7,490 nucleotides of DNA, taken from Acidobacteriota bacterium. GTDB lineage: Bacteria > Acidobacteriota > Terriglobia > Terriglobales > Acidobacteriaceae. The DNA lies in the NCBI GenBank assembly GCA_021809235.1, contig JAKBAG010000151.1, positions 1 through 7,490 of the forward strand, read 5' to 3'. The notes beneath the pieces were generated by a model. The model did no database searches and was not told the origin of the DNA. It saw nothing but the letters and a program-made list of their open reading frames with translations. This document shows positions 1 through 6,643 of the stretch, piece by piece (positions within the stretch are counted from its first letter, which is position 1; each line of letters begins with the position of its first letter). The position numbers and the translations under genes were made by a program.

Positions 1-131
1 GATGGGTTGTCTCATCCGATAATCAGTGCTCTGCTGTGCGTTTGGCATCCGGCACCACCTGGAGCAAGGTTGTTCCGCGAGCACGGGATTTCCACGAGCA
101 TGCAATGATGGATGCAGTGAGGTTTTCTTCC
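1..131. other. Leading non-coding stretch upstream of the small membrane protein
   Basis: No credible gene lies here. On the plus strand GATAAT at 18-23 resembles a -10 box (5 of 6 matches to TATAAT), but a -35 at the usual distance would fall off the left edge, so it cannot be confirmed. A short 6-bp hairpin at 1-16 (GATGGG/CTCATC with one G-T pair, loop TTGT) sits at the very edge. The frame of the downstream gene is open back to a GTG at 36, but the extra residues do not look like a membrane-protein start. Confidence 0.4.
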
Positions 132-509
132 ATGGCGAAAGTTACGCTTTTCTTTGCTGCATTGTTCATTGCCCTGGGTCTGTTGGGATTCGTGGGAACC
201 GGCAGCCAGCATCCGACGGCACTGATTCCTGCTGCGCTCGGCCTGTTGCTGGGCATCTTCGGCGCGCTGTCTTTCTCTCCGGATGCAGGCCGGCGCAAGC
301 TCTTCATGCACATCAATGTGACACTGGCGCTGCTGGGATTTCTGGCCACAATTATGGGGCTGGTCCAGTGGGTACTGTGGATGGCGGGACACGCGGTCAA
401 GAATCCTGCGGCTACGGAATCGAAGGCTGCCATGGCTGTTTTGTGCCTGATCTATGTGGTGCTGTCGGTGCGGTCCTTTATTCAGGCACGTCGCAGCGGA
501 ATCGTTTAG
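132..509 (+). CDS. Small four-helix integral membrane protein of unknown function
   Basis: A 125-residue protein that I do not recognise as a named family. It is almost entirely hydrophobic, with four likely transmembrane helices at about residues 4-22, 29-48, 60-85 and 98-114. A short basic loop (GRRK, about 53-56) separates helices 2 and 3, and the C-terminus is basic (QARRSG). The start chosen is ATG 132, preceded by GTGAGG about 9 bases upstream. Earlier in-frame starts (GTG 36, ATG 105, ATG 108) lack a good ribosome-binding site and would add a charged segment before the first helix. The stop is TAG at 507-509. The ABC exporter starts 43 bp downstream on the same strand with no terminator between, so co-transcription is likely. 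A role as a partner of the exporter is only a guess from position. Confidence is good that it is a gene, none for function. Confidence 0.7.
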   Translation: MAKVTLFFAALFIALGLLGFVGTGSQHPTALIPAALGLLLGIFGALSFSPDAGRRKLFMHINVTLALLGFLATIMGLVQWVLWMAGHAVKNPAATESKAAMAVLCLIYVVLSVRSFIQARRSGIV

Positions 510-540
510 GCAGGCAACCATGCGCGGAAGTCTTCGCTCG

Positions 541-546
541 GGAGGA
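541..546 (+). promoter_or_regulatory. Ribosome-binding site that sets the ABC exporter start
   Basis: GGAGGA lies six bases before ATG 553. It directly abuts the other in-frame ATG at 547, which is too close for normal initiation. The spacing therefore favours 553 as the start of the exporter. Confidence 0.7.
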
Positions 547-552
547 ATGACA

Positions 553-2406
553 ATGCAGGCCGAACGTGGTGTACGTGGCGGCGGCCGTCCGTCTGCCAAC
601 CTCCCGAAGAAGAAAGTAGACTTCAAGCGCCTGTGGCCCACCATCCGAGCACTGGTCCGTCCGCGGCGATGGCTCATCGTGCTGGGCATGGTGCTGGTTG
701 CCATCAAGACAGTAGCCGGGCTCACGCTTCCGTACCTTACCAAATTCCTCATTGACGGCGTGCTCAATACGCCGCATCCGGCACCGCATCTGCTGGCCAA
801 GCTGATCACGGCAGTCTTTGTGGCCACCATCCTGCAGGCCATCACGGCATTTGCTCTGACGCAGTTGCTATCCACCGAAGGGCAGAAGCTGATCAGCGAG
901 CTGCGCAAGCAGGTGCAGCGGCACGTGGGTCAGCTCTCTGTGGCCTACTACGACTCCAACCGCACCGGCACACTCGTGGCCCGCATCATGAATGACGTGG
1001 AAGGTGTTCGCAACCTGATTGGCACGGGACTGGTGGAGTTTGTAGGCGGCGTGCTGACGGCCGTACTTGCCTTTGCGTATCTGCTGCATCGCAGCCCATC
1101 GGTCACCATCACGGTTTTTGTCGTGATTGGTGCCTTCACGCTGATTCTTCAGTCCGGCTTCAAGAAGATTCGTCCGATCTTCCGCGAGCGCGCGCGTATC
1201 AACTCTGAAGTTACCGGTCGCTTGACGGAATCCCTGGGCGGCGTTCGCGTCATCAAGGGCTACCATGCCGAGGAGCGCGAAGCATCGGTCTTCGGGGAAG
1301 GCGTAGACCGGCTGCTGCGCAACGTGATCAGCTCGTTGACGATGACGAGCACATTGTCAGCGGCCTCCACCACGGTGCTTGGGCTGGTCTCCTGCATCGT
1401 AATGTGGATGGGCGGGCATCTGGTGATGCAGCATCGCTGGCAGGTAGGGGATTATGTCTCCTATCTGGCATTTCTGGCCTTCATGATTGCCCCTGTCTTC
1501 CAGATTGTGAACATCGGCACGCAGCTTTCCGAGGCTTTCGCGGGGTTGGATCGCACCACGGAGATTCTGGCAGAACTGGATGAACATGCTGATCCGCAGC
1601 GAGTGCAGCAGATGCCGCCGATCCATGGAGATCTCCGCTTTGAGCAGGTGGAGTTCTCCTATGAAACCGACAAGCCGGTTCTGCGGGGTATCTCTTTTAC
1701 CGCGCAGCCCGGTTCGGTGACGGCGCTGGTTGGCTCTTCCGGCTCCGGCAAAAGCACCATCATCAGCCTTGTCTGTGCCTTCCATAAGCCCGACTCCGGC
1801 GTAGTTCGCGTCGACGGGCTGGACCTGTCCACAGTCGATCTGAATAGCTACCGCTCGCAGCTCGGTGTGGTGCTGCAGGACTCTTTCCTGTTCGACGGAT
1901 CTATCCGTGAGAACGTGATGTTCTCCCGACCGGAGGCCAGCGAGGAGCAGTTCCTGTTTGCCTGTCGTACTGCGCGTGTGGATGAGTTCGCTGAGGGTTT
2001 TCCCGAAGGCTATGACACCATTGTCGGCGAGCGCGGCGTCAAGCTCTCCGGCGGCCAGCGTCAGCGTCTGTCGATTGCCCGCGCACTGCTTGCCAATCCA
2101 CGCATCCTGATCCTGGATGAGGCCACCAGCTCGCTCGATTCCGAGTCGGAGGCGATGATTCAGGCCGGGCTCAATGAGTTGATGCAGGGGCGCACCACCT
2201 TTGTGATTGCACACAGGCTGTCGACCATCCGTCGAGCCGACCAGATCCTCGTAGTGGAAGCCGGGCAGATCGTCGAGCGCGGCACACACAGCGAGCTCTA
2301 TGCGCTGGGTGGCCGCTACTATGACCTCTACACTCGGCAGCACGGGCTGGAGCAGAATCTCTTCCTCGCACCGGGTGAAGGCGATCTTATTCCTGCCGCT
2401 GGATGA
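553..2406 (+). CDS. ABC exporter half-transporter (permease-ATPase fusion, MsbA/BmrA-like)
   Basis: A complete type I ABC exporter of about 617 residues that should act as a homodimer in the inner membrane, using ATP to export a hydrophobic compound, lipid or drug. The N-terminal half carries six likely membrane helices (about 40-63, 80-105, 155-178, 182-202, 268-290, 300-322). It has the usual cytoplasmic-loop signatures, such as YYDSNRTGTLVARIMNDVE near 132-150 and a GRLTESLGGVRVIKGY segment near 222-237. The ATPase half is intact: A-loop Tyr370, Walker A GSSGSGKST at 394-402, Q-loop Gln442, signature LSGGQ at 498-502, Walker B ILILDE at 518-523 with catalytic Glu523, and H-loop His554. ATG 553 is chosen for its GGAGGA site; the frame stays open upstream to 454. 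Substrate cannot be read from sequence: MsbA-type lipid flippase and multidrug exporter are both possible. It follows a small membrane protein by 43 bp and converges on the peptidase gene 18 bp away. Confidence 0.95.
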   Translation: MQAERGVRGGGRPSANLPKKKVDFKRLWPTIRALVRPRRWLIVLGMVLVAIKTVAGLTLPYLTKFLIDGVLNTPHPAPHLLAKLITAVFVATILQAITAFALTQLLSTEGQKLISELRKQVQRHVGQLSVAYYDSNRTGTLVARIMNDVEGVRNLIGTGLVEFVGGVLTAVLAFAYLLHRSPSVTITVFVVIGAFTLILQSGFKKIRPIFRERARINSEVTGRLTESLGGVRVIKGYHAEEREASVFGEGVDRLLRNVISSLTMTSTLSAASTTVLGLVSCIVMWMGGHLVMQHRWQVGDYVSYLAFLAFMIAPVFQIVNIGTQLSEAFAGLDRTTEILAELDEHADPQRVQQMPPIHGDLRFEQVEFSYETDKPVLRGISFTAQPGSVTALVGSSGSGKSTIISLVCAFHKPDSGVVRVDGLDLSTVDLNSYRSQLGVVLQDSFLFDGSIRENVMFSRPEASEEQFLFACRTARVDEFAEGFPEGYDTIVGERGVKLSGGQRQRLSIARALLANPRILILDEATSSLDSESEAMIQAGLNELMQGRTTFVIAHRLSTIRRADQILVVEAGQIVERGTHSELYALGGRYYDLYTRQHGLEQNLFLAPGEGDLIPAAG

Positions 2407-2424
2407 GCCTGTACCGGGCACAGC

Positions 2425-4491
2425 TTACAGGTGCACGCCAAGCTGATCCAGCAGGAATGCGTAGTCGAAAGCAATCTCCTTCAGGTGGTCGTAACGTCCG
2501 CTGGCGCCGCCATGTCCGGCATTCATGTTGATCCAGAGAAGCAGTGGGCGGTCATCAGTCTTTAACGTGCGCAGGCGGGCCACATATTTTGCCGGCTCCC
2601 AGTACATCACCTGGCTGTCGTGCAGACTCGTCTTCACCAACATGGCCGGATAACTGCCTGACTTCAGGTTGTCATACGGCGAGTAACTAAGCATATAGGC
2701 AAAGTATTCGGCCTGGTTCGGATCTCCCCACTCCTCATACTCGGGAATCGTGAGAGGCAGCGTTGGGTCCAGCATCGTGTTCATCACGTCCACAAACGGT
2801 ACATGGGAAATGACGGCGCGAAACATCGCCGGCTGCAGGTTTACCACGGCACCCATCAGCAGGCCGCCGGCGCTTCCACCTTCAATCGCCACGCGTGCCG
2901 GGTCGCCATAGCCACTGGCCGTCAGGTGTCTTACGCAGCAGATAAAGTCGGTGAAGGTGTTCCGCTTGCTGAGCATCTTGCCGGCGTCGTGCCAGGTTTC
3001 GCCCATGTCGCCGCCTCCGCGAATGTGGGCATAGGCCATCACCACGCCACGATCCAGCAGGCTCAGCCGGTTCGCGTTGAATCCGATGGGCAGGGCATAG
3101 CCATAGGAGCCGTAGCCGTAGACGTAGAGTGGATTGCTGCCTCGCGCAAAGCGATCCTTGCGATAGACCAGCGAGATGGGCACGCGAACGCCGTCGCTGG
3201 CCACGGCCCATACGCGCTCGGTGGCATAGAGGCTCTTGTCAAAGCCGCCCGGGACGGGTTGCTGCTTCAGCAGCGTAGACCGGCCCGTCTCCAGGTCATA
3301 TTCAAAGACCGAGGCTGGCGCTACCAGCGACTGGTAGGCATAGCGAAAGTGCGTGACGTCAAACTCGGCGTTATAGCCCGGATATGCACTGTAGGTGGGG
3401 TCAGGAAATGAAATCTCCCCGGCCGGCGTCAGTTGCCGGGGATTGGCAAAGCGATGGATGCGCAGATGCGGCAGCCCCTGCTCGCGCTCGCAGGCAATTA
3501 CAAAGCTGGCAAAGACATCAACCGCCTCCAGCATGATGCCTGCGCGGTGGGGGATCAGTTCCACCTCCTGGTCTGCATCCAGGCTGTAAGTCACGTCCAC
3601 GGGACGCGTATAGGCGCGACAATCTCGGCCCTTATCGTTGCTGCGAATGATCCAGTAGCCCTCGCGATGCTCCACGTCGTACTCCACATCCTCAACACGT
3701 GGCATCACGATTTGCCACTGGCCCAGCGGCTGATCTGCGGCCAGGAAGCTCACCTCGCTGGTGATATGGCTGGAGCTGTCAAGCAGCAGATAGGCGCCAT
3801 CCCGGGTGCGGCTCACGGCCAGATTGAATCGCTCATCCGGCTCCTCCAGTACTAGCGTTTTGTCACCCGTGATGCAACTGTAGCGCCAGAGCTGATATTG
3901 TCGCTTCTGCACCTCGTCCTCCACGGTGTAGAACAGCGTGGCACTGTCTGCAGCCCAGCACACGGAGCCTACCCGCTCAGCGGTAAAGTCCATTTCTGTG
4001 CCGGATCGCAGGTCACGCAGCCGCAGCGCATACTGCCGAAATCCCTTGAAATCCACCGTATAGGCCAGCAGATGACCGCTGTCTGAGACGTCCATATCCC
4101 CGACTGCCATGAACGACTGCCCTTCAGCCAGCTGGTTGCCGTCCAGCAATACCTGCGGCGCGGCGTCCGGGGAGTCGGCCCGACGTAGATGGATGGCATA
4201 TTGCTTGCCCTCCTCGGTGCGTGTCCAGTACCACCAGCCGCGATCCCGATAGGGTACCGACTCATCGGTCTGCTGCACGTGGCTCAACATCTCGGCATAA
4301 AGCAGTTCCCGCTGGGCAGCGTGTCCGGCGGTCATCGCTTCAGTGTAGGCATTTTCCGCCTCCAGATAAGCCACGACCTCAGGATTCTCCACATCGCGCA
4401 GCCAGGCGTAATCGTCCTGCAGCTTGGTTCCGTGGAGGGTGCGTTCGGTGGGAATGCGATGGGCGATGGGAGGGGTAACGGTGGAAGTCAT
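2425..4491 (-). CDS. ptrB: Oligopeptidase B-like S9 family serine peptidase
   Basis: About 688 residues, matching the size of enterobacterial oligopeptidase B, a cytosolic enzyme that cuts short peptides after Arg or Lys. The N-terminal part (to about residue 400) is the S9 beta-propeller, which limits entry to small substrates, and contains RTEEGKQYAIHLR near its start. The C-terminal part is an alpha/beta hydrolase with an apparently complete triad: Ser540 in GGSAGG, Asp625 in LHDSQV, His660 in AGHGGASGRY. The stretch HDSQVMYWEPAKYVARLR is very close to E. coli PtrB as I remember it. An EYEEW motif places Glu584 and Glu586 44 and 46 residues after the serine, where the basic-residue specificity pair of oligopeptidase B sits, so trypsin-like preference is inferred. 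No signal peptide is seen. The start is ATG 4491 or ATG 4497; neither has a clear ribosome-binding site. Longer in-frame extensions to 4689 run antisense into the TPM gene and are rejected. It is transcribed divergently from the TPM gene. Confidence 0.93.
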   Translation of the reverse strand: MTSTVTPPIAHRIPTERTLHGTKLQDDYAWLRDVENPEVVAYLEAENAYTEAMTAGHAAQRELLYAEMLSHVQQTDESVPYRDRGWWYWTRTEEGKQYAIHLRRADSPDAAPQVLLDGNQLAEGQSFMAVGDMDVSDSGHLLAYTVDFKGFRQYALRLRDLRSGTEMDFTAERVGSVCWAADSATLFYTVEDEVQKRQYQLWRYSCITGDKTLVLEEPDERFNLAVSRTRDGAYLLLDSSSHITSEVSFLAADQPLGQWQIVMPRVEDVEYDVEHREGYWIIRSNDKGRDCRAYTRPVDVTYSLDADQEVELIPHRAGIMLEAVDVFASFVIACEREQGLPHLRIHRFANPRQLTPAGEISFPDPTYSAYPGYNAEFDVTHFRYAYQSLVAPASVFEYDLETGRSTLLKQQPVPGGFDKSLYATERVWAVASDGVRVPISLVYRKDRFARGSNPLYVYGYGSYGYALPIGFNANRLSLLDRGVVMAYAHIRGGGDMGETWHDAGKMLSKRNTFTDFICCVRHLTASGYGDPARVAIEGGSAGGLLMGAVVNLQPAMFRAVISHVPFVDVMNTMLDPTLPLTIPEYEEWGDPNQAEYFAYMLSYSPYDNLKSGSYPAMLVKTSLHDSQVMYWEPAKYVARLRTLKTDDRPLLLWINMNAGHGGASGRYDHLKEIAFDYAFLLDQLGVHL

Positions 4492-4534
4492 CCCCATCAG
4501 AATATCGTTTCCGCCCCGGTGCTGCGCACCTGTA

Positions 4535-4547
4535 TGCAACAGTTGCA
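4535..4547. repeat. Perfect 13-bp dyad in the divergent ptrB/TPM intergenic region
   Basis: TGCAAC-A-GTTGCA is a perfect inverted repeat with 6-bp arms and one central base. It lies roughly midway in the ~100-bp space between the two divergent starts. Position and symmetry would suit a dimeric regulator's operator, but one short dyad can arise by chance. Confidence 0.35.
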
Positions 4548-4572
4548 GGGAACCGAACGCGCGGGCTCCGCG

Positions 4573-4578
4573 TACAAT
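4573..4578 (+). promoter_or_regulatory. Possible -10 box for the TPM-lemA unit
   Basis: TACAAT matches five of six bases of TATAAT. No -35 is convincing: TTGCAG at 4543-4548 is 24 bases away, which is too far, and the hexamer at 17-bp spacing is a poor match. A transcript starting from this box would begin at about 4584-4586, at or just before the in-frame ATG 4586. Confidence 0.3.
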
Positions 4579-4594
4579 ACAGGGGATGAATGCT

Positions 4595-5449
4595 ATGCGC
4601 ATTGCAGCCGATCCTGCGTTCCTGTCGCGACCATTCAAATCGCGCACGCGGCAGTTTGCGACCGGCCTGCTGCGGATGTTCTCGTCCACCCTGCTGCCTC
4701 TGACGCTGTTCTCTGGTTTGCTGGCACCGGCAGAGACGGTGGAGCAGATGCCGCAGCCGCAGGATTACGTAACAGATATGGCCCATGTGCTATCGCCGGG
4801 TACTGTGGAACGTCTGGATCAGATTTGTGCGCAACTGGACCACGGGAAATCCAATGCCCAGATCGCTGTCGTTCTGGTGAACAATTTAGGCGGGGACGAT
4901 GCGGCTGATTTTGCCAATCGGCTGGAAGAGCGATGGAAAGTGGGAAAAAAAGGCTCCGATCGCGGCGTGCTAATGCTGCTCTCCGTCCAGGATCACAAGT
5001 ACTGGATCGAAGTCGGCTATGGTCTTGAGGGCATTCTTCCAGATGGCAAAACCGGAGATATCGGCCGCTCCATGGTGCCGTATCTGCGCACCCAGGACTA
5101 TGATGCCGCCGTGCTGACGGGGGTCAGTGAGATGGCGCAGGTCATCCGGAACGACTCAGGGGACACTGCAGCAGACCAGCAGGACGCAGACCAGACCCAG
5201 ACCGTTCGCCCCGTACATCGCATTTCGATGCTCGGGCTCATCGTCCGTCTGCTTGTGCTTTTTGCCATCCTTGGCTTCCTTGGCTCACGCGGTCTCCTGG
5301 GACTCTTCCTGGGGATGATGCTTGGTGGCGGCTGGGGTGGAGGTGGTTGGGGCGGTGGAGGCGGTGGTTGGGGTGGCGGGAATGACTCCGGCTTTGGCGG
5401 CTTCGGTGGCGGCCAGTCGGGTGGAGGCGGCGCAGGTGGAAGCTGGTAG
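4595..5449 (+). CDS. TPM-domain (YgcG-like) exported membrane-anchored protein with Gly/Trp-rich tail
   Basis: About 284 residues. The N-terminus is a signal peptide with a long basic n-region, a hydrophobic core around 24-43 and a likely cleavage after LAPA (residue 46). The TPM domain spans about 57-185, with the family's opening YVTDMAHVLS and the later GYGLEGILPDG and ERWKVGKKGSDRGVLMLLS segments. A hydrophobic segment at about 212-243 should anchor it in the membrane. The tail (about 244-284) is Gly/Trp low complexity ending GGGGAGGSW, a typical ending in this family. TPM proteins are linked to envelope functions, and in plants to photosystem II repair as an acid phosphatase; the bacterial role is not settled. 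ATG 4595 is chosen for AGGGG (4581-4585) nine bases upstream. ATG 4586 (adjacent to that site) and ATG 4676 (a compact signal peptide) are alternatives. lemA follows on the same strand, a common pairing. Confidence 0.88.
   Translation: MRIAADPAFLSRPFKSRTRQFATGLLRMFSSTLLPLTLFSGLLAPAETVEQMPQPQDYVTDMAHVLSPGTVERLDQICAQLDHGKSNAQIAVVLVNNLGGDDAADFANRLEERWKVGKKGSDRGVLMLLSVQDHKYWIEVGYGLEGILPDGKTGDIGRSMVPYLRTQDYDAAVLTGVSEMAQVIRNDSGDTAADQQDADQTQTVRPVHRISMLGLIVRLLVLFAILGFLGSRGLLGLFLGMMLGGGWGGGGWGGGGGGWGGGNDSGFGGFGGGQSGGGGAGGSW
5322..5446 (+). repeat. Gly/Trp-codon low-complexity DNA in the tail of the TPM gene
   Basis: The DNA here is a run of GG-rich codons (GGTGGC, TGGGGTGG, GGCGGTGG units) coding for Gly with regularly spaced Trp. 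Three GGGG runs and many GG pairs lie on the coding strand. The repeat is imperfect and in frame. It could form G-quadruplex-like structure or vary in length by slippage, but neither is shown by the sequence alone. Confidence 0.7.
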
Positions 5450-5567
5450 TCCGGTACTGTGAGCAGTGCGGTCAGAAAGAGGGTCGCGGGAGTGTGAATC
5501 GGGATTCCGGGCCGATGCTGTTACAGGCATCCAACGGTCAGAGGAAGTGGAAGTTTAACTCAGGCAA

Positions 5568-5591
5568 CGGCTGCGGCACTGCCAGCAGCCG
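5568..5591 (+). promoter_or_regulatory. Hairpin just upstream of the lemA ribosome-binding site
   Basis: CGGCTGC (5568-5574) pairs perfectly with GCAGCCG (5585-5591). The ten-base loop contains an inner GGC/GCC that could extend the stem past a bulged A. It ends eight bases before the AGGAG of lemA and has no T-tract, so it is not a terminator by form. It could tune translation or mark a processing site in a TPM-lemA transcript. The rest of the 162-bp gap between the two genes shows nothing I can name. Confidence 0.4.
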
Positions 5592-5598
5592 CAGAAAC

Positions 5599-5603
5599 AG
5601 GAG
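5599..5603 (+). promoter_or_regulatory. Ribosome-binding site of lemA
   Basis: AGGAG is placed eight bases before ATG 5612, with a second weaker CAGGA at 5604-5608. This supports the chosen lemA start, which puts the basic MKR directly before the membrane helix. Confidence 0.65.
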
Positions 5604-5611
5604 CAGGAACG

Positions 5612-6190
5612 ATGAAACGTGGACTTTGGATTCTGGTCGGCATTGTTACCGTCTTTATCTTTGTCGCCTTGCTGGTGTACGGCAGCTTCAAGAGTACGCA
5701 GAACCAGCTTGTCTCTCTGGATGAGCAGGTGCACACCACCTGGTCGGATGTGGATATTCAACTGCAGCGTCGCGCAGATCTGATCCCCAATCTGGTGGAG
5801 ACGGTCAAGGGATTCACCAAGGAAGAGAATTCGGTCTTCAGCGACATTGCCAACGCCCGTGCCGGGCTGCTGAGCGCGCACACGCCTCAGGACAAAATTG
5901 CCGCCAACGGACGGCTGGATTCCGCCTTTGGCCGACTGCTTGCCCTGTCGGAAAACTATCCTCAGCTGCGCTCCAATGAGGAGTTTCTGCGGCTTCAGGA
6001 CGAGCTTTCCGGCACGGAGAATCGTATCAGTGTCAGTCGTCGCCGCTACAACGATTCGCTGCGCGCCTACAACACATTTGTTCGCGAGTTTCCCAACAGC
6101 GTCTGGGCCGGCATGCTCGGGTTCGCGCCGAACAATGCCTATTTTGAGGCCAGCCAGTCGGCTCGGAATGCACCCTCGGTCAAGTTTTGA
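5612..6190 (+). CDS. lemA: LemA family membrane-anchored coiled protein
   Basis: A 192-residue protein with all the marks of the LemA family. It has a short basic start (MKR), one N-terminal transmembrane helix at about 5-25, then a helical domain outside the membrane. The signature region (WSDVDIQLQRRADLIPNLVE, about 44-63, followed by TVKGF) is clear. The second conserved part, RRRYNDSLRAYNTFVREFP (about 143-161) before WAGMLGF, is also present. Length is normal for the family and nothing is missing. LemA proteins are widespread and probably act at the envelope, but their molecular role is unknown. The gene lies 162 bp behind the TPM gene on the same strand with no terminator seen between, so an operon is likely. 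The strong stem-loop at 6227-6256 ends the unit. Confidence 0.95.
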   Translation: MKRGLWILVGIVTVFIFVALLVYGSFKSTQNQLVSLDEQVHTTWSDVDIQLQRRADLIPNLVETVKGFTKEENSVFSDIANARAGLLSAHTPQDKIAANGRLDSAFGRLLALSENYPQLRSNEEFLRLQDELSGTENRISVSRRRYNDSLRAYNTFVREFPNSVWAGMLGFAPNNAYFEASQSARNAPSVKF

Positions 6191-6226
6191 GGCTTGCTCC
6201 AAACCCTGGTTCCTCCAGACAGCAGA

Positions 6227-6262
6227 AAGCGCCGTGCGAACTTTCGCACGGCGCTTGATTTT
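6227..6262. terminator. Bidirectional terminator between lemA and the STAS gene
   Basis: AAGCGCCGTGCGAA at 6227-6240 is the exact reverse complement of TTCGCACGGCGCTT at 6243-6256, giving a 13-bp stem with an ACTT tetraloop (14 bp if the loop is only CT). On the plus strand GATTTT follows; on the minus strand CTTTCTG ends the other arm. Both T-tracts are short. The element sits in the 100-bp gap between two convergent genes, 37 bp after lemA and 35 bp after the STAS gene, so it most likely serves both. Confidence 0.9.
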
Positions 6263-6290
6263 CGCAGGCTTGCGCCCGACTACAGCAGGA

Positions 6291-6641
6291 TTACTTATAG
6301 GAGGCGATGGCGCTCGCTTCATCCTCATAGATGTCAAATACGGTGTAGAGCTTGGTCAGCTGTAGCACATCCTTCACCTTCTTGGTCAGGTTCAGGAGCT
6401 TTACACTGGCCTGCTGATTCTTGGCCGTGGTGTAGGCGCTGACCAGTTCCCCGAGGCCGGAACTGTCAATGTAGTTGACCTCTCCCAGGCCGATCAGGAT
6501 GTTCTTGACACCCTTGCTGATCAGTTCGCGCACTGCATCGCGCAGTTGAACGCTTCCTTCCCCGAGCGTGATGCGGCCGCTCAAGTCCAGAATCGTTACT
6601 CCATCAAGTTCCCGTGTTGCGATCGATAGTGCCACAGTCAT
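6291..6641 (-). CDS. STAS-domain anti-sigma factor antagonist (RsbV/SpoIIAA-like)
   Basis: A 116-residue cytoplasmic protein made of one STAS domain. It shows the family pattern ILDLSGRITLGEG (about 17-29), and the phosphorylation motif DSSGLGELVSAY at 59-70, in which Ser61 matches the serine phosphorylated in SpoIIAA. In partner switching the unphosphorylated form binds the anti-sigma kinase and frees its target; the kinase inactivates it by phosphorylating this serine. The start ATG 6641 is fixed by AGGAGG only two bases upstream, a tight but usable spacing, and no other start fits. It is the second gene after the kinase, 36 bp downstream. The target is not visible in the window. The call is firm at family level; the pathway it controls is unknown. 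Confidence 0.93.
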   Translation of the reverse strand: MTVALSIATRELDGVTILDLSGRITLGEGSVQLRDAVRELISKGVKNILIGLGEVNYIDSSGLGELVSAYTTAKNQQASVKLLNLTKKVKDVLQLTKLYTVFDIYEDEASAIASYK

Positions 6642-6643
6642 TT

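Noticed and set aside
1..16. Short hairpin at the left edge as the terminator of a preceding gene
   Set aside because: The stem is only 6 bp with one wobble pair, no T-tract follows, and no preceding gene is visible to judge it against.
454..552. Longer exporter starts at 454, 520 and 547
   Set aside because: The first two overlap or crowd the upstream gene and lack a ribosome-binding site. The third abuts GGAGGA with no spacing, whereas 553 has the expected gap.
12..908. Long open frame on the minus strand (298 codons)
   Set aside because: It runs antisense across the small membrane protein and the exporter start, and its translation is rich in Arg, Cys, His and Gln with no domain pattern. 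It is a shadow of the real genes.
1357..2421. Long open frame on the minus strand opposite the exporter ATPase half (354 codons)
   Set aside because: The plus strand here codes for all ABC ATPase motifs in order. The antisense product shows no motif and no ribosome-binding site.
2803..3411. Open frame on the plus strand opposite the peptidase catalytic domain (202 codons)
   Set aside because: It lies within the well-supported oligopeptidase B gene and its product has no recognisable features.
4543..4578. TTGCAG and TACAAT as a complete -35/-10 promoter
   Set aside because: The 24-bp spacer is far from 16-18 bp, so only the -10-like box is kept, at low confidence.
4492..4689. Upstream extension of the peptidase frame to the earliest start
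   Set aside because: It would run antisense through the TPM gene start and signal peptide and adds residues absent from the family, which normally begins shortly before the beta-propeller.
5555..6337. Open frame on the minus strand opposite lemA (260 codons)
   Set aside because: It crosses the terminator stem-loop and overlaps the unmistakable LemA gene. The product is basic low-information sequence.
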